Shown one piece after another: positions 1-10,199 of a DNA stretch of 64,000 nucleotides (its first letter is position 1; each line of letters begins with the position of its first letter). Source of the stretch: Escarpia spicata. Lineage: Eukaryota > Annelida > Polychaeta > Sabellida > Siboglinidae. The translations under genes and the position numbers were made by a program. The notes beneath the pieces are model-generated. The model worked only from the letters and a program-made list of their open reading frames with translations, did no database searches and was not told where the DNA came from. The stretch spans positions 868,001-932,000 of the forward strand of contig OZ023206.1 in assembly GCA_963995525.1 (NCBI GenBank), in the 5' to 3' direction.

Positions 1-56
1 TAGTATAGTAGGATAGTAGTATAGTAGGATAGTAGGATAGTAGTATAGTAGTGTAG

Positions 57-199
57 GATGGAGGAGCCATGTTATGTTGGATTTGGAAAGTGTAGGTTGG
101 AGGAGCCATGCTATGTTGGAGTTGGAGAGTGTAGGAAGGATAAGCCATGTTATGTTGAAGTTGGAGAGTGTGGGATGGAGGAGCAATGCTATGTTGGTG
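57..199 (+). repeat. 39-bp block, truncated L/S hybrid
   Basis: Three 39-bp units of the long-block type (units 1-3, recognisable by GGATTTGGAAAG in unit 1 and GAAGGATAAGCC in unit 3) run to 173. They are followed directly by the 26-bp remnant (GGAGGAGCAATG, then TTGGTG) that normally ends short blocks. This looks like an unequal exchange that joined the front of an L block to the end of an S block, deleting the spacer between them. Confidence 0.9.
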
Positions 200-476
200 T
201 ATAGTAGTATAGTAGTATAGTAGTATAGTAGTATAGTAGTATAGTGGTATTGTAGGATAGTAGTATAGTAGTATAGTAGGATAGTAGTATAGTAGGATAG
301 TAGTATAGTAGGATAGTAGTATAATAGGATAGTAGTATAGTAGGATAGTAGTATAGTAGTATAGTAGTATAGTAGTATAGTAGTATAGTAGTATAGTAGT
401 ATAGTAGGATAGTAGGATAGTAGTATAGTAGGATAGTAGTATAGTAGGATAGTAGGATAGTAGTATAGTAGTGTAG
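200..476. repeat. 8-bp TAG-motif spacer
   Basis: An uninterrupted run of TAGTATAG and TAGGATAG octamers with rare variants (TAGTGGTATTG near 245, TATAATAGG near 322). Alternating TAGTATAG and TAGGATAG forms a 16-bp secondary period in the middle. No gene or other element is visible. Confidence 0.95.
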
Positions 477-827
477 GATGGAGGAGCCATGTTATGTTGG
501 ATTTGGAAAGTGTAGGTTGGAGGAGCCATGCTATGTTGGAGTTGGAGAGTGTAGGAAGGATAAGCCATGTTATGTTGAAGTTGGAGAGTGTGGGATGGAG
601 GAGTCATGCTGTGTTGGAGTTGGAGAGTGTAGGATGGAGGAACCATGCTATGTTGGAGTTGGAGAGTGTAGGATGGAGGAGCCATGTTATTTTGGAGTTG
701 GAGAGCGCAGTATGGAGGAGCCATGCTATGTTGGAGTTGGAGAGTGTAGGATGGAGAAGCCATGTTATGTTGAAGTTGGAGAGTGTGGGATGGAGGAGTC
801 ATGCTGTGTTGGAGTTGGAGAGTGTAG
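477..827 (+). repeat. 39-bp long block, nine units (reference L block)
   Basis: Nine exact-length 39-bp units (351 bp). Unit 1 has GGATTTGGAAAG, unit 3 GAAGGATAAGCC with TTGAAG, unit 6 TTATTTTGG, and units 4 and 9 are identical (GGAGGAGTCATGCTGTG). Units 8-9 resemble units 3-4, so the block appears to contain an older five-unit internal duplication. Unit 6 ends in GCGCAG here, one of very few CpG sites in this array. The open frame across it encodes a 13-residue repeat, but that follows from 39 being divisible by 3. I do not call it a gene. Confidence 0.95.
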
Positions 828-1005
828 GATGTTAGAATAGTAGTAGTATATTAGTGTAGTAGTATTATAGTAGTATAGTAGTAGTATAGTAGTAATATAG
901 TAGTAGGATAGTAGTAGCATAGTAGTATAGTAGCATAGTAGTATAGTATTATAGTAGTATAGTAGTATAGTAGTATAATAGTATAGTAGCATAGTAGTAT
1001 AGTAG
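828..1005. repeat. TAG-motif spacer, type 1 (L to S)
   Basis: This spacer follows the L block and starts GATGTTAGAATAG. It is more irregular than the L-ward spacers: 11-bp units (TAGTAGTATAG), TATTAGTGTAG, TATTATAG and TAGCATAG are mixed. The same order of variants recurs after most L blocks, so it is part of the composite unit. Confidence 0.9.
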
Positions 1006-1109
1006 GATGGAGGAGCCATGCTATGTTGGAGTTGGAGTGTGTAGGATGGAGGAGCCATGTTATGTTGGAGTTGGAGAGTGCAGTATGGAGGAGCAATGCT
1101 ATGTTGGTG
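1006..1109 (+). repeat. 39-bp short block (reference S block)
   Basis: Two 39-bp units, the first ending GGAGTGTGTAG and the second GAGAGTGCAG, then a 26-bp truncated third unit (GGAGGAGCAATG to TTGGTG) that runs straight into TAGTATAG. This architecture recurs in the other S blocks, so the truncation predates amplification of the composite repeat. Confidence 0.93.
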
Positions 1110-1490
1110 TATAGTAGTATAGTAGTATAGTAGTATAGTAGTATAGTAGTATAGTAGTATAGTAATATAGTAATATAGTAGTATAGTAGTATAGTAGTAT
1201 AGTAGGATAGTAGTATAGTAGTATAGTAGTATAGTAAGATAGTAGTATAGTAGGAAAGTAGTATAGTAGTATAGTAGTATAGTAGGATAGTAGTATAGTA
1301 GTATAGTAGGATAGTAGTATAGTAGGATAGTAGTATAGTAATATAGTAGTATAGTAGTATGGTAGTATAGTAGTATAGTAGTATAGTAGGATAGTAGGAT
1401 AGTAGTATAATAGTATAGTAGGATAGTAGTATAGTAGGATAGTAGTATAGTAGTATAGTAATATAGTAGGATAGTAGTATAGTAGTGTAG
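1110..1490. repeat. 8-bp TAG-motif spacer, type 2 (S to L)
   Basis: About 380 bp of TAGTATAG and TAGGATAG octamers with occasional TAATATAG, TAAGATAG and TAGGAAAG variants. No other sequence is embedded. The variants here recur around 6270-6365, so the two composite units share recent ancestry. Confidence 0.93.
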
Positions 1491-1841
1491 GATGGAGGAG
1501 CCAAGTTATGTTGGATTTGGAAAGTGTAGGTTGGAGGAGCCATGCTATGTTGGAGTTGGAGAGTGTAGGAAGGATAAGCCATGTTATGTTGAAGTTGGAG
1601 AGTGTGGGATGGAGGAGTCATGCTGTGTTGGAGTTGGAGAGTGTAGGATGGAGGAACCATGTTATGTTGGAGTTGGAGAGTGTAGGATGGAGGAGCCATG
1701 TTATTTTGGAGTTGGAGAGTGCAGTATGGAGGAGCCATGCTATGTTGGAGTTGGAGAGTGTAGGATGGAGAAGCCATGTTATGTTGAAGTTGGAGAGTGT
1801 GGGATGGAGGAGTCATGCTGTGTTGGAGTTGGAGAGTGTAG
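1491..1841 (+). repeat. 39-bp long block, nine units
   Basis: Complete nine-unit L block. It differs from the block at 477 by a few substitutions, for example CCAAGTTATG in place of CCATGTTATG in unit 1 and GTGCAG instead of GCGCAG at the end of unit 6. Confidence 0.95.
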
Positions 1842-1992
1842 GATGTTAGGATAGTAGTAGTATATTAGTGTAGTAGTATTATAGTAGTATAGTAGTAGTA
1901 TAGTAGTAGGATAGTAGTAGCATAGTAGTATAGTATTATAGTAGTATAGTAGTATAATAGTATAATAGTATAGTAGCATAGTAGTATATTAG

Positions 1993-2096
1993 GATGGAGG
2001 AGCCATGTTATGTTGGAGTTGGAGTGTGTAGGATGGAGGAGCCATGTTATGTTGGAGTTGGAGAGTGCAGTATGGAGGAGCAATGCTATGTTGGTG
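1993..2096 (+). repeat. 39-bp short block
   Basis: Standard S block of two units and the 26-bp remnant. The preceding spacer (1842-1992) ends TATATTAGGATGG, a form shared only with the S blocks at 4336 and 7062, which marks these composite units as a sub-lineage. Confidence 0.93.
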
Positions 2097-2389
2097 TATA
2101 GTAGTATAGTAGTATAGTAGTATAGTAGTATAGTAGTATAGTGGTATTGTAGGATAGTAGTATAGTAGTATAGTAGGATAGTAGTATAGTAGTATAGTAG
2201 GATAGTAGTATAGTAGGATAGTAGTATAGTAGGATAGTAGTATAATAGGATAGTAGTATAGTAGGATAGTAGTATAGTAGGATAGTAGTATAGTAGTATA
2301 GTAGTATAGTAGTATAGTAGTATAGTAGGATAGTAGTATAGTAGGATAGTAGTATAGTAGGATAGTAGGATAGTAGTATAGTAGTGTAG
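2097..2389. repeat. 8-bp TAG-motif spacer
   Basis: Octamer spacer with the same variant markers (TAGTGGTATTG, TATAATAGG) seen at 245 and 322, so it is a near duplicate of the spacer at 200-476. Nothing else is visible. Confidence 0.93.
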
Positions 2390-2623
2390 GATGGAGGAGC
2401 CATGTTATGTTGGATTTGGAAAGTGTAGGTTGGAGGAGCCATGCTATGTTGGAGTTGGAGAGTGTAGGAAGGATAAGCCATGTTATGTTGAAGTTGGAGA
2501 GTGTGGGATGGAGGAGTCATGCTGTGTTGGAGTTGGAGAGTGTAGGATGGAGGAACCATGTTATGTTGGAGTTGGAGAGTGTAGGATGGAGGAGCCTTGT
2601 TATTTTGGAGTTGGAGAGTGTAG
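2390..2623 (+). repeat. 39-bp long block, shortened to six units
   Basis: Units 1-5 are normal. The sixth has the unit-6 core (TTATTTTGG) but the GTGTAG end of unit 9, then the usual GATGTTAG exit. The simplest reading is a deletion of three 39-bp units by exchange within the block between units 6 and 9. CCTTGTTATT in unit 6 is a private change. Confidence 0.93.
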
Positions 2624-2755
2624 GATGTTAGTATAGTAGTAGTATATTAGTGTAGTAGTATTATAGTAGTAGGATAGTAGTAGCATAGTAGTATAGTAGC
2701 ATAGTAGTGTAGTATTATAGTAGTATAATAGTATAGTAGCATAGTAGTATAGTAG

Positions 2756-2859
2756 GATGGAGGAGCCATGTTATGTTGGAGTTGGAGTGTGTAGGATGGA
2801 GGAGCCATGTTATGTTGGAGTTGGAGAGTGCAGTATGGAGGAGCAATGCTATGTTGGTG
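2756..2859 (+). repeat. 39-bp short block
   Basis: Standard two-unit S block plus the 26-bp remnant, after a short spacer (2624-2755). Confidence 0.93.
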
Positions 2860-3304
2860 TATAGTAGTATAGTAGGATAGTAGTATAGTAGGATAGTAGT
2901 ATAGTAGGATAGTAGTATAGTAGGATAGTAGTATAGTATGATAGTAGTATAGTAGGATAGTAGTATAGTAGGATAGTAGTATAGTAGTATAGTAGGATAG
3001 TAGTATAGTAGGATAGTAGTATAGTAGGATAGTAGTATAGTAGGATAGTAGTATAGTAGGATAGTAGTATAGTAGGATAGTAGTATAGTAGGATAGTAGT
3101 ATAGTAGGATAGTAGTATAGTAGGATAGTAGTATTGTAGGATAGTAGTATAGTAGGATAGTAGTATAGTAGGATAGTAGTATAGTAGGATATTAGTATAG
3201 TATGATAGTAGGATAGTAGTATAGTAGTATAGTAGTATAGTAGGATAGTAGTATAGTAGGATAGTAGTATAGTAGTATAGTAGGATAGTAGTATAGTAGT
3301 GTAG
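2860..3304. repeat. 8-bp TAG-motif spacer with strong 16-bp alternation
   Basis: One of the two longest spacers (445 bp). It is dominated by strict alternation TAGTATAG/TAGGATAG, an effective 16-bp period, with TATGATAG variants near 2938 and 3204. A near copy of its second half occurs before the block at 5579. Confidence 0.93.
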
Positions 3305-3655
3305 GATGGAGGAGCCATGTTATTTTGGATTTGGAAAGTGTAGGTTGGAGGAGCCATGCTATGTTGGAGTTGGAGAGTGTAGGAAGGATACGCCATGTTA
3401 TGTTGAAGTTGGAGAGTGTGGGATGGAGGAGTCATGCTGTGTTGGAGTTGGAGAGTGTAGGATGGAGAAACCATGTTATGTTGGAGTTGGAGAGTGTAGG
3501 ATGGAGGATCCATGTTATTTTGGAGTTGGAGAGTGCAGTATGGAGGAGCCATGCTATGTTGGAGTTGGAGAGTGTAGGATGGAGAAGCCATGTTATGTTG
3601 AAGTTGGAGAGTGTGGGATGGAGGAGTCATGCTGTGTTGGAGTTGGAGAGTGTAG
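3305..3655 (+). repeat. 39-bp long block, nine units (variant lineage)
   Basis: Complete L block carrying a shared set of changes: TTATTTTGGATTTGG in unit 1, GGATACGCC in unit 3 (creating a CpG), GGAGAAACC in unit 5 and GGAGGATCC in unit 6 (creating a BamHI-type site). The same set occurs in the blocks at 5579 and 8499, defining an L-block subfamily that recurs every third long block or so. Confidence 0.95.
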
Positions 3656-3833
3656 GATGTTAGAATAGTAGTAGTATATTAGTGTAGTAGTATTATAGTA
3701 GTATAGTAGTAGTATAGTAGTAATATAGTAGTAGGATAGTAGTAGCATAGTAGTATAGTAGCATAGTAGTATAGTATTATAGTAGTATAGTAGTATAGTA
3801 GTATAATAGTATAGTAGCATAGTAGTATAGTAG

Positions 3834-4184
3834 GATGGAGGAGCCATGTTATGTTGGATTTGGAAAGTGTAGGTTGGAGGAGCCATGCTATGTTGGAGTT
3901 GGAGAGTGTAGGAAGGATAAGCCATGTTATGTTGAAGTTGGAGAGTGTGGGATGGAGGAGTCATGCTGTGTTGGAGTTGGAGAGTGTAGGATGGAGGAAC
4001 CATGTTATGTTGGAGTTGGAGAGTGTAGGATGGAGGAGCCATGTTATTTTGGAGTTGGAGAGTGCAGTATGGAGGAGCCATGCTATGTTGGAGTTGGAGA
4101 GTGTAGGATGGAGAAGCCATGTTATGTTGAAGTTGGAGAGTGTGGGATGGAGGAGTCATGCTGTGTTGGAGTTGGAGAGTGTAG
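3834..4184 (+). repeat. 39-bp long block in the position of an S block
   Basis: A complete nine-unit L block that begins where an S block should be, after a type 1 spacer (3656-3833). The S block and its long spacer are missing, so two L blocks lie only 529 bp apart start to start. An unequal exchange between the first unit of an S block and the first unit of an L block explains this. Confidence 0.93.
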
Positions 4185-4335
4185 GATGTTAGTATAGTAG
4201 TAGTATATTAGTGTAGTAGTATTATAGTAGTATAGTAGTAGTATAGTAGTAGGATAGTAGTAGCATAGTAGTATAGTATTATAGTAGTATAGTAGTATAA
4301 TAGTATAATAGTATAGTAGAATAGTAGTATATTAG

Positions 4336-4400
4336 GATGGAGGAGCCATGTTATGTTGGAGTTGGAGAGTGCAGTATGGAGGAGCAATGCTATGTTGGTG
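4336..4400 (+). repeat. 39-bp short block, one unit only
   Basis: Only the second S unit (ending GTGCAG) and the 26-bp remnant are present. The unit ending GGAGTGTGTAG is missing, a one-unit deletion within the S block. Confidence 0.92.
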
Positions 4401-4613
4401 TATAGTAGTATAGTAGTATAGTAGTATAGTAGTATAGTAGTATAGTGGTATTGTAGGATAGTAGTATAGTAGTATAGTAGGATAGTAGTATAGTAGGATA
4501 GTAGTATAGTAGGATAGTAGTATAGTAGTATAGTAGTATAGTAGTATAGTAGGATAGTAGTATAGTAGGATAGTAGTATAGTAGGATAGTAGGAAAGTAG
4601 TATAGTAGTGTAG

Positions 4614-4964
4614 GATGGAGGAGCCATGTTATGTTGGATTTGGAAAGTGTAGGTTGGAGGAGCCATGCTATGTTGGAGTTGGAGAGTGTAGGAAATATAA
4701 GCCATGTTATGTTGAAGTTGGAGAGTGTGGGATGGAGGAGTCATGCTGTGTTGGAGTTGGAGAGTGTAGGATGGAGGAACCATGTTATGTTGGAGTTGGA
4801 GAGTGTAGGATGGAGGAGCCATGTTATTTTGGAGTTGGAGAGTGCAGTATGGAGGAGCCATGCTATGTTGGAGTTGGAGAGTGTAGGATGGAGAAGCCAT
4901 GTTATGTTGAAGTTGGAGAGTGTGGGATGGAGGAGTCATGCTGTGTTGGAGTTGGAGAGTGTAG
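4614..4964 (+). repeat. 39-bp long block, nine units
   Basis: Complete L block. Unit 3 reads GGAAATATAAGCC instead of GGAAGGATAAGCC, a private change. The preceding spacer (4401-4613) is short and contains a TAGGAAAG variant. Confidence 0.95.
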
Positions 4965-5085
4965 GATGTTAGTATAGTAGTAGTATATTAGTGTGTTAGT
5001 ATTATAGTAGTAGCATAGTAGTATAGTAGCATAGTAGTATAGTATTATAGTAGTATAATAGTATAGTAGCATAGTAGTATAGTAG

Positions 5086-5189
5086 GATGGAGGAGACATG
5101 TTATGTTGGAGTTGGAGTGTGTAGGATGGAGGAGCCATGTTATGTTGGAGTTGGAGAGTGCAGTATGGAGGAGCAATGCTATGTTGGTG
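5086..5189 (+). repeat. 39-bp short block
   Basis: Two units and the remnant. The first unit has GGAGGAGACATG in place of GGAGGAGCCATG. Confidence 0.93.
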
Positions 5190-5578
5190 TATAGTAGTAT
5201 AGTAGTATAGTAGTATAGTAGGATAGTAGTATAGTAGTATAGTAGGATAGTAGTATAGTATGATAGTAGTATAGTAGGATAGTAGTATAGTAGGATAGTA
5301 GTATAGTAGGATAGTAGGATAGTAGTATAGTAGGATAGTAGTATAGTAGGATAGTAGTATAGTAGGATAGTAGTATAGTAGGATAGTAGTATAGTAGGAT
5401 AGTAGTATAGTAGGATATTAGTATAGTAGGATAGTAGTATAGTAGGATAGTAGTATAGTAGGATATTAGTATAGTATGATAGTAGGATAGTAGTATAGTA
5501 GTATAGTAGTATAGTAGGATAGTAGTATAGTAGGATAGTAGTATAGTAGTATAGTAGGATAGTAGTATAGTAGTGTAG
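5190..5578. repeat. 8-bp TAG-motif spacer
   Basis: A spacer of alternating octamers, strongly similar to 2860-3304 including the GGATATTAG and TATGATAG variants near its end. No other element is seen. Confidence 0.93.
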
Positions 5579-5968
5579 GATGGAGGAGCCATGTTATTTT
5601 GGATTTGGAAAGTGTAGGTTGGAGGAGCCATGCTATGTTGGAGTTGGAGAGTGTAGGAAGGATACGCCATGTTATGTTGAAGTTGGAGAGTGTGGGATGG
5701 AGGAGTCATGCTGTGTTGGAGTTGGAGAGTGTAGGATGGAGAAACCATGTTATGTTGGAGTTGGAGAGTGTAGGATGGAGGATCCATGTTATTTTGGAGT
5801 TGGAGAGTGCAGTATGGAGGAGCCATGCTATGTTGGAGTTGGAGAGTGTAGGATGGAGAAGCCATGTTATGTTGAAGTTGGAGAGTGTGGGATGGAGAAG
5901 CCATGTTATGTTGAAGTTGGAGAGTGTGGGATGGAGGAGTCATGCTGTGTTGGAGTTGGAGAGTGTAG
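5579..5968 (+). repeat. 39-bp long block expanded to ten units
   Basis: The only ten-unit L block. Unit 8 (GGAGAAGCC with TTGAAG, ending GTGTGG) is present twice in a row. It belongs to the GGATACGCC/GGAGGATCC lineage shared with 3305 and 8499, so the duplication of unit 8 is recent and private. Confidence 0.95.
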
Positions 5969-6138
5969 GATGTTAGAATAGTAGTAGTATATTAGTGTAG
6001 TAGTATTATAGTAGTATAGTAGTAGTATAGTAGTAATATAGTAGTAGGATAGTAGTAGCATAGTAGTATAGTAGCATAGTAGTATAGTATTATAGTAGTA
6101 TAGTAGTATAATAGTATAGTAGCATAGTAGTATAGTAG

Positions 6139-6242
6139 GATGGAGGAGCCATGTTATGTTGGAGTTGGAGTGTGTAGGATGGAGGAGCCATGTTATGTTG
6201 GAGTTGGAGAGTGCAGTATGGAGGAGCAATGCTATGTTGGTG
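6139..6242 (+). repeat. 39-bp short block
   Basis: Standard S block of two units and the remnant, after a type 1 spacer (5969-6138) that matches 828-1005 closely. Confidence 0.93.
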
Positions 6243-6559
6243 TATAGTAGTATAGTAGTATAGTAGTATAGTAATATAGTAATATAGTAGTATAGTAGTA
6301 TAGTAGTATAGTAGGATAATAGGATAGTAGTATAGTAGTATAGTAAGATAGTAGTATAGTAGGAAAGTAGTATACTAGTATAGTAGTATAGTAGGATAGT
6401 AGTATAGTAGGATAGTAGTATAGTAGTATAGTAGTATAGTAGTATAGTAGGATAGTAGGATAATAGTATAGTAGTATAGTAGGATAGTAGTATAGTAGGA
6501 TAGTAGTATAGTAGGATAGTAGTATAGTAGTATAGTAGGATAGTAGTAGAGTAGTGTAG
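6243..6559. repeat. 8-bp TAG-motif spacer
   Basis: Octamer spacer with paired TAATATAG variants near 6271, TAAGATAG near 6342 and TAGGAAAG near 6360. These match the spacer at 1110-1490 in the same order. Confidence 0.93.
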
Positions 6560-6910
6560 GATGGAGGAGCCATGTTATGTTGGATTTGGAAAGTGTAGGT
6601 TGGAGGAGCCATGCTATGTTGGAGTTGGAGAGTGTAGGAAGGATAAGCCATGTTATGTTGAAGTTGGAGAGTGTGGGATGGAGGAGACATGCTGTGTTGG
6701 AGTTGGAGAGTGTAGGATGGAGGAACCATGTTATGTTGGAGTTGGAGAGTGTAGGATGGAGGAGCCATGTTATTTTGGAGTTGGAGAGTGCAGTATGGAG
6801 GAGCCATGCTATGTTGGAGTTGGAGAGTGTAGGATGGAGAAGCCATGTTATGTTGAAGTTGGAGAGTGTGGGATGGAGGAGTCATGCTGTGTTGGAGTTG
6901 GAGAGTGTAG
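6560..6910 (+). repeat. 39-bp long block, nine units
   Basis: Complete L block of the standard lineage. Unit 4 has GGAGGAGACATG, a private change. Confidence 0.95.
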
Positions 6911-7061
6911 GATGTTAGTATAGTAGTAGTATATTAGTGTAGTAGTATTATAGTAGTATAGTAGTAGTATAGTAGTAGGATAGTAGTAGCATAGTAGTAT
7001 AGTATTATAGTAGTATAGTAGTATAATAGTATAATAGTATAGTAGCATAGTAGTATATTAG

Positions 7062-7165
7062 GATGGAGGAGCCATGTTATGTTGGAGTTGGAGTGTGTAG
7101 GATGGAGGAGCCATGTTATGTTGGAGTTGGAGAGTGCAGTATGGAGGAGCAATGCTATGTTGGTG
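7062..7165 (+). repeat. 39-bp short block
   Basis: Standard S block preceded by the TATATTAGGATGG spacer end also seen before the S blocks at 1993 and 4336. Confidence 0.93.
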
Positions 7166-7426
7166 TATAGTAGTATAGTAGTATAGTAGTATAGTGGTAT
7201 TGTAGGATAGTAGTATAGTAGTATAGTAGGATAGTAGTATAGTAGGATAGTAGTATAGTAGGATAGTAGTATAGTAGGATAGTAGTATAATAGGATAGTA
7301 GTATAGTAGGATAGTAGTATAGTAGGATAGTAGTATAGTAGTATAGTAGTATAGTAGTATAGTAGGATAGTAGTATAGTAGGATAGTAGTATAGTAGGAT
7401 AGTAGGTTAGTAGTATAGTAGTGTAG

Positions 7427-7777
7427 GATGGAGGAGCCATGTTATGTTGGATTTGGAAAGTGTAGTTTGGAGGAGCCATGCTATGTTGGAGTTGGAGAGT
7501 GTAGGAAGGATAAGCCATGTTATGTTGAAGTTGGAGAGTGTGGGATGGAGGAGTCATGCTGTGTTGGAGTTGGAGAGTGTAGGATGGAGGAACCATGTTA
7601 TGTTGGAGTTGGAGAGTGTAGGATGGAGGAGCCATGTTATTTTGGAGTTGGAGAGTGCAGTATGGAGGAGCCATGCTATGTTGGATTTGGAGAGTGTAGG
7701 ATGGAGAAGCCATGTTATGTTGAAGTTGGAGAGTGTGGGATGGAGGAGTCATGCTGTGTTGGAGTTGGAGAGTGTAG
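7427..7777 (+). repeat. 39-bp long block, nine units
   Basis: Complete L block with private changes: GTGTAGTTTGG at the unit 1/2 boundary, TTGGATTTGGAG in unit 7, and a last unit ending GTGTAGTATG rather than GTGTAGGATG. Confidence 0.95.
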
Positions 7778-7909
7778 TATGTTAGTATAGTAGTAGTATT
7801 TTAGTGTAGTAGTATTATAGTAGTAGGATAGTAGTAGCATAGTAGTATAGTAGCATAGTAGTATAGTATTATAGTAGTATAATAGTATAGTAGCATAGTA
7901 GTATAGTAG

Positions 7910-8013
7910 GATGGAGGAGCCATGTTATGTTGGAGTTGGAGTGTGTAGGATGGAGGAGCCATGTTATGTTGGAGTTGGAGAGTGCAGTATGGAGGAGCAA
8001 TGCTATGTTGGTG
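7910..8013 (+). repeat. 39-bp short block
   Basis: Standard S block of two units and the remnant, after a short type 1 spacer (7778-7909) that matches 2624-2755. Confidence 0.93.
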
Positions 8014-8498
8014 TATAGTAGTATAGTAGTATAGTAGTATAGTAGTATAGTAGTATAGTAGTATAGTAGGATAGTAGTATAGTAGGATAGTAGTATAGTA
8101 TGATAGTAGTATAGTATGATAGTAGTATAGTAGGATAGTAGTATAGTATGATAGTAGTATAGTATGATAGTAGTATAGTATGATAGTATGATAGTAGTAT
8201 AGTATGATAGTAGTATAGTAGGATAGTAGTATAGTAGAATAGTAGTATAGTAGGATAGTAGTATAGTAGGATAGTAGTATAGTAGGATAGTAGTATAGTA
8301 GGATAGTAGTATAGTAGTATAGTAGGATAGTAGTATAGTAGGATAGTAGTATAGTAGGATGTTAGTATAGTAGGATAGTAGTATAGTATGATAGTAGGAT
8401 AGTAGTATAGTAGTATAGTAGTATAGTAGTATAGTAGGATAGTAGTATAGTAGGATAGTAGTATAGTAGTATAGTAGGATAGTAGTATATTAGTGTAG
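8014..8498. repeat. 8-bp TAG-motif spacer, TATGATAG-rich
   Basis: The longest spacer (485 bp). A local run of TATGATAG octamers (about 8099-8212) alternates with TAGTATAG, a variant rare elsewhere that has been amplified only here. Confidence 0.93.
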
Positions 8499-8849
8499 GA
8501 TGGAGGAGCCATGTTATTTTGGATTTGGAAAGTGTAGGTTGGAGGAGCCATGCTATGTTGGAGTTGGAGAGTGTAGGAAGGATACGCCATGTTATGTTGA
8601 AGTTGGAGAGTGTGGGATGGAGGAGTCATGCTGTGTTGGAGTTGGAGAGTGTAGGATGGAGAAACCATGTTATGTTGGAGTTGGAGAGTGTAGGATGGAG
8701 GATCCATGTTATTTTGGATTTGGAGAGTGCAGTATGGAGGAGCCATGCTATGTTGGAGTTGGAGAGTGTAGGATGGAGAAGCCATGTTATGTTGAAGTTG
8801 GAGAGTGTGGGATGGAGGAGTCATGCTGTGTTGGAGTTGGAGAGTGTAG
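8499..8849 (+). repeat. 39-bp long block, nine units (variant lineage)
   Basis: Complete L block of the GGATACGCC/GGAGGATCC lineage (with 3305 and 5579). Unit 6 carries the additional private change TTTTGGATTTGG. Confidence 0.95.
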
Positions 8850-9007
8850 GATGTTAGTATAGTAGTAGTATATTAGTGTTTTGTATTATAGTAGTATAAT
8901 AGTAGTATAGTAGTAGGATAGTAGTAGCATAGTAGTATAGTAGCATAGTAGTATAGTATTATAGTAGTATAGTAGTATAATAGTATAGTAGCATAGTAGT
9001 ATAGTAG

Positions 9008-9111
9008 GATGGAGGAGCCATGTTATGTTGGAGTTGGAGTGTGTAGGATGGAGGAGCCATGTTATATTGGAGTTGGAGAGTGCAGTATGGAGGAGCAATG
9101 CTATGTTGGTG
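9008..9111 (+). repeat. 39-bp short block
   Basis: Two units and the remnant. The second unit has TTATATTGG in place of TTATGTTGG. The preceding spacer (8850-9007) contains an unusual GTGTTTTGTATT. Confidence 0.92.
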
Positions 9112-9244
9112 TATAGTAGTATAGTAGTATAGTAGTATAGTAGTATAGTAGGATAGTAGTATAGTAGTATAGTAGTATAGTAGGATAGTAGTATAGTAGG
9201 ATAGTAGTATAGTAGGATAGTAGGATAGTAGTATAGTAGTGTAG

Positions 9245-9595
9245 GATGGAGGAGCCATGTTATGTTGGATTTGGAAAGTGTAGGTTGAAGGAGCCATGCT
9301 ATGTTGGAGTTGGAGAGTGTAGGAAGGATAAGCCATGTTATGTTGAAGTTGGAGAGTGTGGGATGGAGGAGTCATGCTGTGTTGGAGTTTGAGAGTGTAG
9401 GATGGAGGAACCATGTTATGTTGGAGTTGGAGAGTGTAGGATGGAGGAGCCATGTTATTTTGGAGTTGGAGAGTGCAGTATGGAGGAGCCATGCTATGTT
9501 GGAGTTGGAGAGTGTAGGATGGAGAAGCCATGTTATGTTGAAGTTGGAGAGTGTGGGATGGAGGAGTCATGCTGTGTTGGAATTGGAGAGTGTAG
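9245..9595 (+). repeat. 39-bp long block, nine units
   Basis: Complete L block with private changes: GGTTGAAGGAG in unit 2 (breaking the + frame open in its siblings), GGAGTTTGAG in unit 4, and GGAATTGG with GTGTAGGATTTTAG at the end. The GATTTTAG exit is shared with the last block of the array. Confidence 0.95.
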
Positions 9596-9887
9596 GATTT
9601 TAGTATAGTAGTAGTATATTAGTGTAGTAGTATTATAGTAGTATAGTAGTAGTATAGTAGTAGGATAGTAGTAGCATAGTAGTATAGTAGCATAGTAGTA
9701 TAGTATTATAATAGTATAGTAGTATAGTAGTATAGTAGTATAGTAGTATAGTAGTATAGTAGAATAGTAGTATAGTAGTATAGTAGTATAGTAGGATAGT
9801 AGTATAGTAGGATAGTAGTATAGTAGGATAGTAGTATAGTAGGATAGTAGTATAGTAGTATAGTAGGATAGTAGTATAGTAGTGTAG
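9596..9887. repeat. TAG-motif spacer joining L directly to a truncated L
   Basis: Starts as a type 1 spacer (11-bp units, TAGCATAG) and passes at about 9710 into type 2 octamers without an intervening S block. The S block has been deleted by exchange between the two spacers. Confidence 0.88.
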
Positions 9888-9991
9888 GATGGAGGAGCCA
9901 TGTTATGTTGGATTTGGAAAGTGTAGGTTGGAGGAGCCATGCTATGTTGGAGTTGGAGAGTGTAGTATGGAGGAGCAATGCTATGTTGGTG
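9888..9991 (+). repeat. 39-bp block, L/S hybrid
   Basis: L units 1 and 2 followed at once by the 26-bp S remnant (GGAGGAGCAATG, TTGGTG). It is the same kind of fusion as at 57-199 but with the breakpoint one unit earlier, so it arose independently. Confidence 0.92.
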
Positions 9992-10095
9992 TATAGTAGT
10001 ATAGTAGTATAGTATTATAGTAGTATAGTAGTATAGTAGTATAGTAGTATATTAGTATAGTAGTATAATAGTATAGTAGCATAGTAGTATAGTAG

Positions 10096-10199
10096 GATGG
10101 AGGAGCCATGTTATGTTGGAGTTGGAGTGTGTAGGATGGAGGAACCATGTTATGTTGGAGTTGGAGAGTGCAGTATGGAGGAGCAATGCTATGTTGGTG
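10096..10199 (+). repeat. 39-bp short block
   Basis: Standard S block. The second unit has GGAGGAACC. Spacer 9992-10095 before it mixes TATTATAG, TATTAGTATAG and TAGCATAG. Confidence 0.92.
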
